Part shown: positions 17,263 to 26,050 of the stretch, in pieces
How positions within the stretch are numbered: position 1 is the stretch's first letter
Layout of the letters: each line of letters begins with the position of its first letter
Source of the DNA: Acidobacteriota bacterium
GTDB lineage: Bacteria; Acidobacteriota; Terriglobia; Acidiferrales; UBA7541
Length of the DNA: 64,000 nucleotides
Assembly: GCA_013289665.1 (NCBI GenBank)
Contig: JABCZN010000002.1
Span: 186,001 to 250,000 of the forward strand
Reading direction: 5' to 3'
Notes under the pieces: model-generated
Databases searched by the model: none
What the model was told of the DNA's origin: nothing
Seen by the model: only the letters and a program-made list of their open reading frames with translations
Made by a program: the position numbers and the translations under genes

Positions 17263-18357
17263 CTACACGTCCGGATTGGGCAACATAATATCCCTCACCA
17301 CCGCATCCAAATCATGGCAAGCCGCAACAAACTGCCGCAGCGTTCTCCGCGTCGGCCCAAAGGAATCAAACTCCGCAATCGAGATCCCATTCTCAGAATA
17401 CGCACGCCGGAAATCCTGGAACTTCCGCCCAAGCTCCTCTACAATCTCCCCTGTGACTGGCTTATCAATCCGCGACACCACCTCAATGCCACTCTGATTC
17501 AACCGCACCTGCCACGGATACGGTGGTGAAACCACAATGTCCCCGCCAATCAGTTCGCTCCAATGCATGGGATTCCGAAACGCCGCCGAGAGCAACCGGA
17601 TCCGGGACCCGCGTTCCCTGAAAAGTTTATAGGTCTTCTTGAACACGGCCACGCCGGCCCACTCCGTATAACCAGGATCAATCGCCACATTCTCTTTTTC
17701 GATCAGGACCTTCAGCCAATCGTCAAGCCGCCCGACCATGATCGTGCACACCGGCCCCATGCTCCGAATTTCCTTGCCTTCTTTTTCGCGCCGCTTCAGA
17801 CCACGCTCCACCGCCTCCGCCACCGCCACGCACTGCGGGAGCGTAAAGCACACCGTCGCGTTGATGCTGATTCCGCGGTATGTCGCCTCTTCGATCGCCG
17901 GTATCCCCGCCGACGTCACCGGAATCTTCACGATCATGTTCGGCGCCAACCGGCTGAACTCCTCCGCCTGCGCCACAATGCTCTTCGTATCGCGATACAA
18001 TCGCGGGTCAGTCTGAATCGACAGCCTCCCGTTCTTCCCGCCCTGCGAATCAAAAACCGGTTTCAGCAGAGCCGCCGCCCGCACGGAAATTTCCCGTACC
18101 ACCTTCCACGCAATTTCATCTTCCGTTGCCGTCGGAAATTCCTTCAGTAGTCCCTCAATCCGGTTCTTCCAGTTGGCAAGCTCCTTCTTCAGCACACCCA
18201 GCACAATCACCGGATTACAAGTCGCCCCCACTCCGCCATGCTCGATCGAATACGTCAGCTCCTCGATCGACGCCGAATCGTTCCACAAACACGTGGGCGT
18301 CGTCTGCGTCATCTTGTGCAGTGGACTCTTGAATGCCGCCGCGATCGCGTTGGCCAT
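17263..18357 (-). CDS. Transaldolase-family protein
   Basis: A 364-residue (alpha/beta)8 aldolase of the transaldolase family. It shows the N-terminal loop LWNDSASIEELTYSI, GATCNPVIV (matching the TSNP/TCNP motif), QTDPRLYRDT, and a likely Schiff-base Lys in APNMIVKIPVT near residue 140. It is longer than classical TalB and shares the TCNP variant with transaldolase-like proteins found in sugar and cyclitol clusters. In the inositol route a class II aldolase (IolJ) normally cleaves the phosphorylated keto-deoxygluconate; whether this protein substitutes for it is speculative. It sits between aminotransferase and dehydrogenase genes on the same strand. Confidence 0.88.
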   Translation of the reverse strand: MANAIAAAFKSPLHKMTQTTPTCLWNDSASIEELTYSIEHGGVGATCNPVIVLGVLKKELANWKNRIEGLLKEFPTATEDEIAWKVVREISVRAAALLKPVFDSQGGKNGRLSIQTDPRLYRDTKSIVAQAEEFSRLAPNMIVKIPVTSAGIPAIEEATYRGISINATVCFTLPQCVAVAEAVERGLKRREKEGKEIRSMGPVCTIMVGRLDDWLKVLIEKENVAIDPGYTEWAGVAVFKKTYKLFRERGSRIRLLSAAFRNPMHWSELIGGDIVVSPPYPWQVRLNQSGIEVVSRIDKPVTGEIVEELGRKFQDFRRAYSENGISIAEFDSFGPTRRTLRQFVAACHDLDAVVRDIMLPNPDV

Positions 18358-18392
18358 GAATTCCTCCCTCCAGCCAGTCTCTCGTCGGCTCT

Positions 18393-19421
18393 TTACGTTG
18401 TCGCCGAGCGTTCCAGCGTCACCTTGACCGCTCTTCCCTGCTTGATCGAACTCTCCGCCGCCACCGCCGTCGCCAGCGCCTTCAATCCATCCTCGCCCGT
18501 CACGCGCACCGGTTTATCTTGCAGCAAGCTCTGCACAAAATCCCGTGCCTCGGCCAGATATGCATCCGCAAACCGCGTCAGAAAATGATCCGCGAGCGCT
18601 TGTGAACTTCCATGCGCGCTCAAGAACACCGCCGGCGCCTGTTCAATGCTCCCCACAAAAACCGCGCCCTTGGTTCCCAGTATTTCCGTCCGCACGTCGT
18701 AGGCATACACCGCCGACGCGTACGACTCAATATTCCCAATCCCGCCATTCCGGTATTGTAAATTCACCGAGCTCGCCACCACATCTCCATACTTCGCCAC
18801 TTCCGGCCGCGTCGCCGCCGTCGAAAACGTCTGCACCTCGGCCACTTCGTCGCTCATCATCCACCGCGCCAGATCAAAGTCGTGAATCGTATTGCTGTAC
18901 AAAAGCATCCCGTTCATGCCGGACTGCAAGGCAGCCATCGGCGGTTCATCCTTGTCTCGCCCCACGGACTTGAAAATCAGCGGTGTCCCAATCTCCCCCG
19001 CCCCAATTCGGTTCATAGCCGCCGCGTAAGCCGGATCATAGCGCCGCATAAATCCCACCTGCAGTCGCACGCCAGCCTTACCAACAGCATCCAGGGCCGC
19101 ATAAGCATCCGCCATCGTCAACGCCGGCGGCTTCTCGCACAAAATATCCTTCCCCGCCTTCGCCGCCTGAATCACCGCCTGAGCGTGAAACTTGTCTGGC
19201 GTCGCAATCAGAACCGCCTGCAATCCCTTCAGCTCCAGCATCGCCTCCAAACTGCCGAAAGCGTGCTCAACCTCCAACTCCTCCGCCACCTGCTTCGCCC
19301 GCGCCTCCGCCACATCCGCAATCGCAATCAACTCCGCGCCCGGCACCAGCCGCCGCAAGTTCTCCGCGTGGCGCTTCCCCATCTCGCCCACGCCCAGCAC
19401 GCCCATCTTGATCTTCCGCAT
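18393..19421 (-). CDS. iolG: Inositol 2-dehydrogenase-like Gfo/Idh/MocA enzyme
   Basis: A 342-residue NAD-dependent dehydrogenase. Start chosen at the ATG of MRKIKMGVLG (19421), preceded by GGGGAGCGGA; an upstream extension is non-homologous. Rossmann motif GVLGVGEMGKRHAENLRR, EKP motif GKDILCEKPPAL, then GFMRRYDPAYAAA (inositol dehydrogenases carry GFMRRFDP here) and NTIHDFDLARWMM with catalytic-type Asp/His. These fit inositol 2-dehydrogenase, which makes 2-keto-myo-inositol for IolE. Substrate stereochemistry is inferred, not shown. Confidence 0.88.
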   Translation of the reverse strand: MRKIKMGVLGVGEMGKRHAENLRRLVPGAELIAIADVAEARAKQVAEELEVEHAFGSLEAMLELKGLQAVLIATPDKFHAQAVIQAAKAGKDILCEKPPALTMADAYAALDAVGKAGVRLQVGFMRRYDPAYAAAMNRIGAGEIGTPLIFKSVGRDKDEPPMAALQSGMNGMLLYSNTIHDFDLARWMMSDEVAEVQTFSTAATRPEVAKYGDVVASSVNLQYRNGGIGNIESYASAVYAYDVRTEILGTKGAVFVGSIEQAPAVFLSAHGSSQALADHFLTRFADAYLAEARDFVQSLLQDKPVRVTGEDGLKALATAVAAESSIKQGRAVKVTLERSATT

Positions 19422-19490
19422 TCCGCTCCCCGGCAGCACAGGCACTCCTCTCTGTGCTCTTGCATTTCTTTTCTCAGCGTCCGGCACCTA

Positions 19491-19507
19491 CCCCGACCCG
19501 GTCGGGG
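19491..19507. repeat. CCCCGAC palindrome, copy 1
   Basis: CCCCGAC, loop CCG, GTCGGGG, followed on the + strand by TTTTAAA. It lies between the iolG-like start and the preceding gene's stop. The exact reverse complement is found at 33276-33292. Confidence 0.55.
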
Positions 19508-19544
19508 TTTTAAATCTTGTCTATTTTCTATTTTCTGTCCACCA

Positions 19545-20483
19545 CTACGCCTTAGCCGCCGCCCCCAATTGCCCCATCACTCCCTCCAAATACCGCAAAC
19601 TCCTCGCCACACTATCCTTCGGCGGAATTTGCGTCGCCCCAAACTTCACATCCTGCTCAATCACCGACCAACCCGAATACCCGTTCTTGATCAAAGTCCG
19701 AAAGAACGCCGGAAAATCGATATTCCCCTGCCCAATCACCGTAAACACCTTGTGCTCAATCGCCTCTTCAAAAGTCCACATATTCTTCCGCGCTTCCGCC
19801 AGCACTGCGTTGTTGCAATCCTTGATATGCACGAACCGCAGCTTATCCTTATACTTTTCCGCCTCTTTCACCGAATCCCCGTGCCCATACACGCAGTGGC
19901 CCGTATCGAGGCAAAGCCCGATTTTCGTGTGCGATGTCGCATCATAAAACCGCTCGCACTCCTCCGGCGTCTCCACATAAGTCGCCACATGCGGGTGAAA
20001 CACCAAATCCAAGCCAAACTCCTGCGCCACCTTCTCCGCGTCGGCGACAATATTTCCCACGTGCTTCCACTGCGCCGCCGTCAACGTCGGGCAGCCCTTC
20101 TCATACACGCGGCCCGAATACGCATTCCGCTCCGGCGACTGATCATCCGCCATCACCAGAAACGGCGCCTTCAACGTAGCCAGCAAATCCCCCACCTTCC
20201 GAATCCGCTCAATCGCCGCCTTCCCCGCCGCCGGATCCGTCATCTTCACCGGCACAAACGATCCCAGAAGTTTCAGCTTTCTCTTCTCCAGTTGCGGCTT
20301 CAACACGGCCGCATCCGTCGGAAAAAATCCATAAGGCCCCAGCTCCGTCCCCGTGTACCCCGCCTCCACCATCTCATCCAGCATCTTCTCGTACGACTGC
20401 TCCCACGACGGCCCGGGATAATCCAACACGCCCCAGCTATCCGGCGCGCAAGCAAACAAAAATCGTTCCTTCAATCCGCTCAT
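19545..20483 (-). CDS. iolE: Inosose dehydratase-like sugar phosphate isomerase/epimerase
   Basis: A 312-residue TIM-barrel protein of the xylose isomerase-like (AP endonuclease 2) superfamily. The start ATG at 20483 is backed by AGGAGAGAGG. Near the N-terminus, CAPDSWGVLDYPGPSWEQ and MVEAGYTGTELGPYGFFP are strongly IolE-like (2-keto-myo-inositol dehydratase); metal ligands are visible in FHPHVATYVET, LCLDTGHCVYG, VHIKDC and GQGNIDFPAF. It would feed IolD. The symbol is given on motif similarity and context; other isomerase functions in this superfamily are possible. Confidence 0.82.
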   Translation of the reverse strand: MSGLKERFLFACAPDSWGVLDYPGPSWEQSYEKMLDEMVEAGYTGTELGPYGFFPTDAAVLKPQLEKRKLKLLGSFVPVKMTDPAAGKAAIERIRKVGDLLATLKAPFLVMADDQSPERNAYSGRVYEKGCPTLTAAQWKHVGNIVADAEKVAQEFGLDLVFHPHVATYVETPEECERFYDATSHTKIGLCLDTGHCVYGHGDSVKEAEKYKDKLRFVHIKDCNNAVLAEARKNMWTFEEAIEHKVFTVIGQGNIDFPAFFRTLIKNGYSGWSVIEQDVKFGATQIPPKDSVARSLRYLEGVMGQLGAAAKA

Positions 20484-20497
20484 TCCTCTCTCCTGTT

Positions 20498-20521
20498 GCG
20501 GCCCCGACCTGGTGGGGCCGC
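20498..20521. repeat. CCCCGAC-related palindrome, copy 2
   Basis: GCGGCCCC, loop GACCTGGT, GGGGCCGC: an eight-base-pair stem between the IolE-like and zinc dehydrogenase genes, related to the copies at 19491 and 33276. Confidence 0.5.
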
Positions 20522-20547
20522 CTTTCACAACCGCAAAATCCTGCCCC

Positions 20548-21696
20548 TCACCGCCACGGCTCCAACACCACCTTCATAGACTCCGCCTCAATCGCCTTGG
20601 CCATCGCCGCATCAACATCGCGCAGAGCATATCTGTGCGTAACAAATTCCCGCAACGGATAATGCTTCATATACCGCGCCATCTGCCGCATGCTCGGCCC
20701 ATACGCCGCCGGCTCCTCCCCGCCCACCGCCAAAATCCGCGCATTCTTCGCGCACAAATGCCGGTGCGGACTGATCGAAACCTCGCCCAAATCCGAAAAA
20801 TTCCCCGCCTCCACCAGCAATCCGCTCACCCGCAGCATCTCCAGCGCCTCCGGCACCGCCTGCGGCACGCCCGCGCACTCTACCACCACGTCCGCCCCGC
20901 GCCCATCCGTCAGCGCTTTCACAAATTGCAACCGCTCCTTCTGAGGCATCTTCCCCGAATTGACCGTATGATCCGCTCCCAGCCTCTTCGCAAAATTCAG
21001 CCGGTACTCCGACAAATCCATTGCAATAATCGTCCCCGCCCCAAGCATTCGCGCCTTCATCAAAAAGCACATCCCCAGAGGCCCAACGCCCATCACCACC
21101 ACGGTGTCGTCGAACCGGAACGACTCGTTCGGGAACGCCGACATCTGCTTCGCCCGATCCAGTCCCACCGACACCGCAAAAATCTCCGTCAACACCGCTA
21201 CTTCCGGCGGCAAATCGTCCGGCACCTTCACCAGAAAACTTCCCGGGACAATATAAATGTACTGCGACCATCCTCCGAACAGATGCGGCGGATTCTTCGC
21301 GCTCAAATTATTCCCGTAATCCGTCGTCTTCTCGCAGCAGTAGTACGGAAAATCGTGGCGGCAGTAGTAACATTCGCCGCACGAAACATTCGCTCCCACC
21401 ACCACGCGGTCGCCCACCCGCAACGCCACGCCCTCAAAATCAGCGAATCGCCCGTCTCCTCCAATCGCCGCAATCGTTCCCACATTTTCGTGGCCCTGAA
21501 TAATCGGAAACTCCAATTTGCGGTCGCCGTACTGCGTCACATACCCCTGAAACGTATGCTTGTCCGTCCCGCAAATCCCGGACATCTCCATCTTCACCAG
21601 CACACACCCCGGCCCGGGCTCCGGCAGCGGATACTCCCGCAATTCATACTGTCCAGGTTTTACCAGTGTTGCCGCGAGCACGCCTTGGGCCGACAT
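20548..21696 (-). CDS. Zinc-dependent medium-chain alcohol/polyol dehydrogenase
   Basis: A 382-residue MDR enzyme. Catalytic-zinc motifs are SGICGTDKHTFQGY and GHENVGTI; a four-Cys structural zinc loop appears as CGECYYCRHDFPYYCC; the NAD fold motif is VVVMGVGPLGMCFLMKARMLG. The start at 21696 (MSAQGVLAAT) is preferred over an ATG 16 codons upstream. Sorbitol-, threonine- and scyllo-inosamine-type dehydrogenases share this architecture, so a role in oxidising a cyclitol or amino-cyclitol is plausible in this cluster. The gene order suggests it is early in a minus-strand operon running down to the LacI gene. Confidence 0.9.
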   Translation of the reverse strand: MSAQGVLAATLVKPGQYELREYPLPEPGPGCVLVKMEMSGICGTDKHTFQGYVTQYGDRKLEFPIIQGHENVGTIAAIGGDGRFADFEGVALRVGDRVVVGANVSCGECYYCRHDFPYYCCEKTTDYGNNLSAKNPPHLFGGWSQYIYIVPGSFLVKVPDDLPPEVAVLTEIFAVSVGLDRAKQMSAFPNESFRFDDTVVVMGVGPLGMCFLMKARMLGAGTIIAMDLSEYRLNFAKRLGADHTVNSGKMPQKERLQFVKALTDGRGADVVVECAGVPQAVPEALEMLRVSGLLVEAGNFSDLGEVSISPHRHLCAKNARILAVGGEEPAAYGPSMRQMARYMKHYPLREFVTHRYALRDVDAAMAKAIEAESMKVVLEPWR

Positions 21697-21822
21697 TGCC
21701 GAGTCTCTTTCGTTTCCTGTGGAATTGGCCTGGAGGCCATGCACTCATTCAAAAAATCGCGGGGAATCGGCCGGGCCATGATTCCCCGCTCGGGTCAATG
21801 GGGGTACAAGCTTAAGCCTCCG

Positions 21823-24800
21823 CTAAAAATTCAGCTTCAATCCAAGCTGCGCGACCCGCGGCTGGATTGAAACTGCAGTGACCTGGCCAAAATTAGTCAG
21901 AGGGGCCGCGGAAGTGCCTAAAGGTCCCGGAACCAATCCGCTCGGATTCGCGAACTGCGCATGGTTGAACACGTTGTAAAGCTCTGCGCGGAACTCCAGT
22001 GTCAGCTGCTCTCGAATTGGCGTGATCTTCTTCAGGGCCATGTCCCAATTGTTGATGCCAGGACCGTGGAAAAACCGCCGGCTCGCGCTTCCCTCGGATC
22101 CCACCGCGCTCTGACTGAAATCCTGAATGTTGAAATAATAGTGCAAAGGATTGTTCCTCGGATTTGTGGTCCCGAGCGATTGTCCGTTGTAATTCGGCGT
22201 ATCCGCGGCCAGTGGAATCGGGCCGCCGAAGGCTGTGCCTTCCAGCGACCGGTCATCCGTTTCGACAAGCGTGATCGGCAGTCCGGTAGCAAAGCGAGTG
22301 ATGCCACTAAGTTCCCATCCGTGGGTCAACCACTTCGGGCTTTCGACCTTGTCCAGCGGCAACCGGTAGTTGTAACTGATCACGAAATTGTTCGTGCTGT
22401 CGAACGCCGACAGTCCCCTGCTGAGCTTTGGGTTGTAGGGGTTGATTTGCTCCCCGTAACCGGAAGAGTCATCCAGCGACTTGCTGAACGTGTACCCGAG
22501 CAGTGTCTGCAGCCGCCCGCTGGTGTGTCTCCAACTGATCTGCGCGGAGTTATATGCGGAGTTGCCTATGGTAATGAAGTAGGAGTCGTTGCCAAACGGC
22601 ACAATGGCCTGGCCGTTCAACAATACGGGATTGATCCGAAATGGGGTACTGAACGGTCCTCGTGTTCCGGCAACCTGCGCCCCGCTTGGCAGTACATAAA
22701 CCGTGTTCTCGCCGCTCGGCCCACAAGTTCCGCTGGTCGAGCCGAATGGCACGGCGCCTTCCGCCGCAAGTTGCATGCACAAAGACGGGATCCCTGGATT
22801 CGCAGACAGTGATGAGAGCAAGTGGTGCCCCTGCGTCCCGACATAACTGACTGTCAGGAGGTCTGCGGCGGTGAGCTGGCGCTGTATAGACAGTTCGTAG
22901 TTTTCCGCATAAGGCAAACTGTTGTGATTGAAATAGGCCGGCGAACTCCCGATCGTTCCGAAAGCATTATAGAAGCCCAGCAGAGTGCTGTAGGACGGTC
23001 CCGTGCCCGGGTTTTGAATGGAGAAGCTCTTCGGCGGCGGCGCAACCGGGAATGGGTTGGAAGTCACCGATCCGTTGCTGCGCGCGATGAATGGCGCCGC
23101 GAACGTGGAAGCAAACTGCCCCGTGTAATTGCCGAACGGTGCGTCTCCAATTTCATTGAAATCGGTCGCGCCCTCAAAAGTAGTGTAGAACATCCCCCAA
23201 CCGGCGCGAATGCTGGTTGTCCCCGGCTTGCCTAGCACTTTCCCCAATGCTCCTTCGTGGTCGCCAAAGGAATAGGCTAGACCGAACCGCGGTGCAAAAT
23301 TGTTCCAACGTGTCGGCGCAAGGCCACGCGGCACTCCCGGATCGCCCGGAAATACCCAGCCCAGCGGTGATCCCGGAAACACCAACGATTGTTCGCCCGG
23401 AATCAGGGTTTGGATTTCGTTGTACTTCTCGTGCCACGGCGCGCTGACGTCGTACCTCAAACCGTAATTGAACGTCAGGTTCGACTTGATTCGCCAACTA
23501 TCCTGCCCGAACATCCCGAAGTAAAAATTTCTTCCGTACGAAGGGTATGACTGGCCTTGCACATAAGAACTTGGCGCACCGAGCAGGAAATCGACGAAAT
23601 CGCTGCCCGTTTCGCTGAACCCGCCGTTGTAGTTTGTCCCAAAAAAGTAGTTTCCGTTAGCTACGTTGAACAGATTTTCTTCCAACTGGTTGAAGTGGTA
23701 CTGCGCTCCAATCTTCACCGTGTGCGTGCCAATCACCTTGCTGTAATTGTCCAGCGCCTGGTAGATGTTTTCCGTAACCCGGTTCGGCCGGCTGGGAACT
23801 CCTATGACCCAGTTGTTGAAATCAATCTCAGGGATGCCTTGCACGCTCGGCGCGCCGATCGTGACGCCCGGAGCGTTCGGGTTACCGCCCGGTTGGAATC
23901 CCAGGCTGGCAAGCGTCGTCCCTTTTCCGCCCAGCGGCTGGTTGAATTTGGTATCCAGCCGGAAATAACCGACACGCAATTCGTTCACCGCCGCGGACGA
24001 AAACGTCTTGGTGTAGCCAAGATCAATTGTGTGTGTGTGGCCGTTGCTGTCCACGCTAAACCCGGGATACAACTGCGCATTCGACGCCCAGTACGGATCT
24101 ATCCGGTCGAACTTGTCGAAATAGTAGTAGGCCGACAGCAGCCCAAATTGGGTGTTGTCGTCCACTCGTCCACTGAACTTGTTGTCTGTAAGGTTCAGTT
24201 TCTGCGCGCTCGTCGAGAACGTTCCGTTCGCGTTATTCGCTGGTAGGATGTACGGCAATAGCTTCGTCGAGATCGAATTGATGTTCGCGGGATTCAACGT
24301 CAAAGTCGGAAACACGCACTTTGTTGTTCCACCCGACCCATCGGCCGTGCAATTCGGTACGTAATAGGCTTCGCCCGCATTCACTGTCTGTCCGTTGAGT
24401 TGGCTTGCCAGTTGGGTTGTCAGCTGGCTCGCCCATGCCGCCCCTTGTACGGTGGTCGGCGTGACGACATTGGTAACGGGATTGACGGAGTAAAATGCGC
24501 TCGCGACCGACGAAAGATTCCCGCGCTCCAGGGCCGCCGACGGCGCGTTGGAAATCACGGCTGTCTCTCCGACTACCTTGCGATTTCCCTGGTAATCGGC
24601 GAAGAAGAACAGCTTGTCTTTCTTGATCGGCCCGCCGAATGTCCCGCCGAACTGGTTCTGGTGGTATGCTCCTCTTTGTCCCGCGGCAAAAAAATTGGCA
24701 GCATTTAAATTCGTGTTCCGGAAAAACTCAAATACGTTTCCGTGCCAATCGTTTGTTCCCGACTTGGTAACCACATTGATCTGCCCGCCGCTATAGTTCC

Positions 24801-25551
24801 CATATTCCGCATCGAAGTTATTCGTCAGAATGCGAAACTCGGCGATCGAATCCAGGTTGGGAATCGCTCCGGCTCCTGAGAATCCTGTCTCCTGCGCGAG
24901 AATTCCATTGAGAATAAAACCGTTGGCCGACTCTCTCATTCCGTTCACCGACAGAGCGCCAGAATTGAGGTCACCGGAGACTGCCGGCAGCGCAAAGCCC
25001 GCGGAGATGAAACTTCCCGCATAGGCCCCCGTCATTCCCGAAGGCGTGGATACTACACCCGCCTGCAACGCCAGCAAATCCGTATAACTCCGGGTCACCA
25101 GCGGCACATCCGTCATCTCTTTCCCTTCAATCACTTCGCCCATCTGGGTGTTGGCCGTCTCCACGTGCAGGGCAGTAATCGATACTTCTATCTTTTCGTT
25201 GGCTTGTCCCACCTGCAAAGTCACGTCCACAACGCGGGCGTCGTTGACTTCGAGGATGATGTCCGTCTTCTCAGTCGTCTTGAATCCCGCCTGCTGCACT
25301 GTAATTGTGTACTTTCCCAACGGCAGCGATTGGAACGAGTAATACCCCTGGCCATTTGTGCTTTGCGTCGTCGTAATGCCCGTGGCCACGTTTGTCGCGG
25401 TCACCGTCGCTCCCACGACCGCCGCGCCGCTCGGGTCCGTCACCGTTCCCGAAATACTCGCCGTTACCCCGGCGTTCAGCCGGCCGCAAAACAATACTGC
25501 CAGCGCCAACACAAATACGCCCACATACGTGCGAAGTCGCGTGACTTGCAT
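21823..25551 (-). CDS. Oar-like TonB-dependent outer-membrane receptor
   Basis: A 1242-residue outer-membrane beta-barrel. An N-terminal signal peptide (ending near LNAGVTA) is followed by a carboxypeptidase-regulatory-like beta-sandwich (ISGTVTDPSGAAVVGATV and YYSFQSLPLGKYTITVQQAG, residues about 30-115), a plug domain (INVVTKSGTNDWHGNVFEFF) and a long Tyr/Asn-rich barrel ending in QPRVAQLGLKLNF with a terminal Phe. This architecture is expanded in Acidobacteria and used to import large substrates. It heads the minus-strand side of the cyclitol island, and a LacI-type palindrome lies 114 bases upstream (25665-25674), so it may bring in an inositol derivative or glycoside. Substrate not proven. 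Confidence 0.93.
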   Translation of the reverse strand: MQVTRLRTYVGVFVLALAVLFCGRLNAGVTASISGTVTDPSGAAVVGATVTATNVATGITTTQSTNGQGYYSFQSLPLGKYTITVQQAGFKTTEKTDIILEVNDARVVDVTLQVGQANEKIEVSITALHVETANTQMGEVIEGKEMTDVPLVTRSYTDLLALQAGVVSTPSGMTGAYAGSFISAGFALPAVSGDLNSGALSVNGMRESANGFILNGILAQETGFSGAGAIPNLDSIAEFRILTNNFDAEYGNYSGGQINVVTKSGTNDWHGNVFEFFRNTNLNAANFFAAGQRGAYHQNQFGGTFGGPIKKDKLFFFADYQGNRKVVGETAVISNAPSAALERGNLSSVASAFYSVNPVTNVVTPTTVQGAAWASQLTTQLASQLNGQTVNAGEAYYVPNCTADGSGGTTKCVFPTLTLNPANINSISTKLLPYILPANNANGTFSTSAQKLNLTDNKFSGRVDDNTQFGLLSAYYYFDKFDRIDPYWASNAQLYPGFSVDSNGHTHTIDLGYTKTFSSAAVNELRVGYFRLDTKFNQPLGGKGTTLASLGFQPGGNPNAPGVTIGAPSVQGIPEIDFNNWVIGVPSRPNRVTENIYQALDNYSKVIGTHTVKIGAQYHFNQLEENLFNVANGNYFFGTNYNGGFSETGSDFVDFLLGAPSSYVQGQSYPSYGRNFYFGMFGQDSWRIKSNLTFNYGLRYDVSAPWHEKYNEIQTLIPGEQSLVFPGSPLGWVFPGDPGVPRGLAPTRWNNFAPRFGLAYSFGDHEGALGKVLGKPGTTSIRAGWGMFYTTFEGATDFNEIGDAPFGNYTGQFASTFAAPFIARSNGSVTSNPFPVAPPPKSFSIQNPGTGPSYSTLLGFYNAFGTIGSSPAYFNHNSLPYAENYELSIQRQLTAADLLTVSYVGTQGHHLLSSLSANPGIPSLCMQLAAEGAVPFGSTSGTCGPSGENTVYVLPSGAQVAGTRGPFSTPFRINPVLLNGQAIVPFGNDSYFITIGNSAYNSAQISWRHTSGRLQTLLGYTFSKSLDDSSGYGEQINPYNPKLSRGLSAFDSTNNFVISYNYRLPLDKVESPKWLTHGWELSGITRFATGLPITLVETDDRSLEGTAFGGPIPLAADTPNYNGQSLGTTNPRNNPLHYYFNIQDFSQSAVGSEGSASRRFFHGPGINNWDMALKKITPIREQLTLEFRAELYNVFNHAQFANPSGLVPGPLGTSAAPLTNFGQVTAVSIQPRVAQLGLKLNF

Positions 25552-25664
25552 TTTCCCCTCCGAGTGAACTTATCTGACTCCAACCCCGTTTTCGGCCTCC
25601 TGGCCCTCCGGTGTTCGGCGGCGCACCCCTTCGCACCGTTCTTCTCCCGATTGCCGCCTGAATC

Positions 25665-25674
25665 TAACCGGTTA
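25665..25674. promoter_or_regulatory. Candidate LacI-family operator, receptor side
   Basis: Perfect palindrome TAACCGGTTA with AANCGNTT core, 114 bases upstream of the TonB-dependent receptor start. Confidence 0.5.
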
Positions 25675-25876
25675 TCGCTTGGCACGCGTTATAGTTCAGC
25701 GCCATATCTTTGTCAAGAAGTTTTGCCGCCGCCTCTTTCCCCATGCGGCAAATCGGATTGTCGAACCGTTTCAACTCTCGCAAATCACCCCATTCCCCGC
25801 CCGCAATCGCACACCGATCAAGCGCAGGACCGCGCCCCACAATCCCGCCCGATCGCCCGGTGGCCCTTCATTCCTA

Positions 25877-25886
25877 TAACCGATTA
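25877..25886. promoter_or_regulatory. Candidate LacI-family operator, permease side
   Basis: TAACCGATTA, a near-palindrome with one mismatch and the same AANCGNTT core, in the receptor-permease divergent region. Confidence 0.4.
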
Positions 25887-26050
25887 GAACAATACAGAAT
25901 TCCGTTCCATTGTCGCGCAGCGATTTCTTGCTAACTGCGTTTCTCTCCTCTTTCCCGCCTTTCCACCACTGCCATGTTTCCTTGCTTCTTTACTTCTCTC
26001 CACTTCTTCCGCTACTGTCTCCCCACTAAATCTCCGGAGGCTCTCTCCTC

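Larger units (their letters stand above)
25552..26050. other. Divergent promoter region, receptor and APC permease
   Basis: About 500 bases between the minus-strand receptor and plus-strand permease starts. No convincing gene. It holds two LacI-type palindromes (25665 and 25877) and a pyrimidine-rich leader before the permease. Confidence 0.65.

Noticed and set aside
15811..21870. Several long plus-strand frames (for example 15811-17166, 18882-20579, 20512-21870)
   Set aside because: Arg/His/Pro-rich shadows opposite the clear minus-strand catabolic genes.
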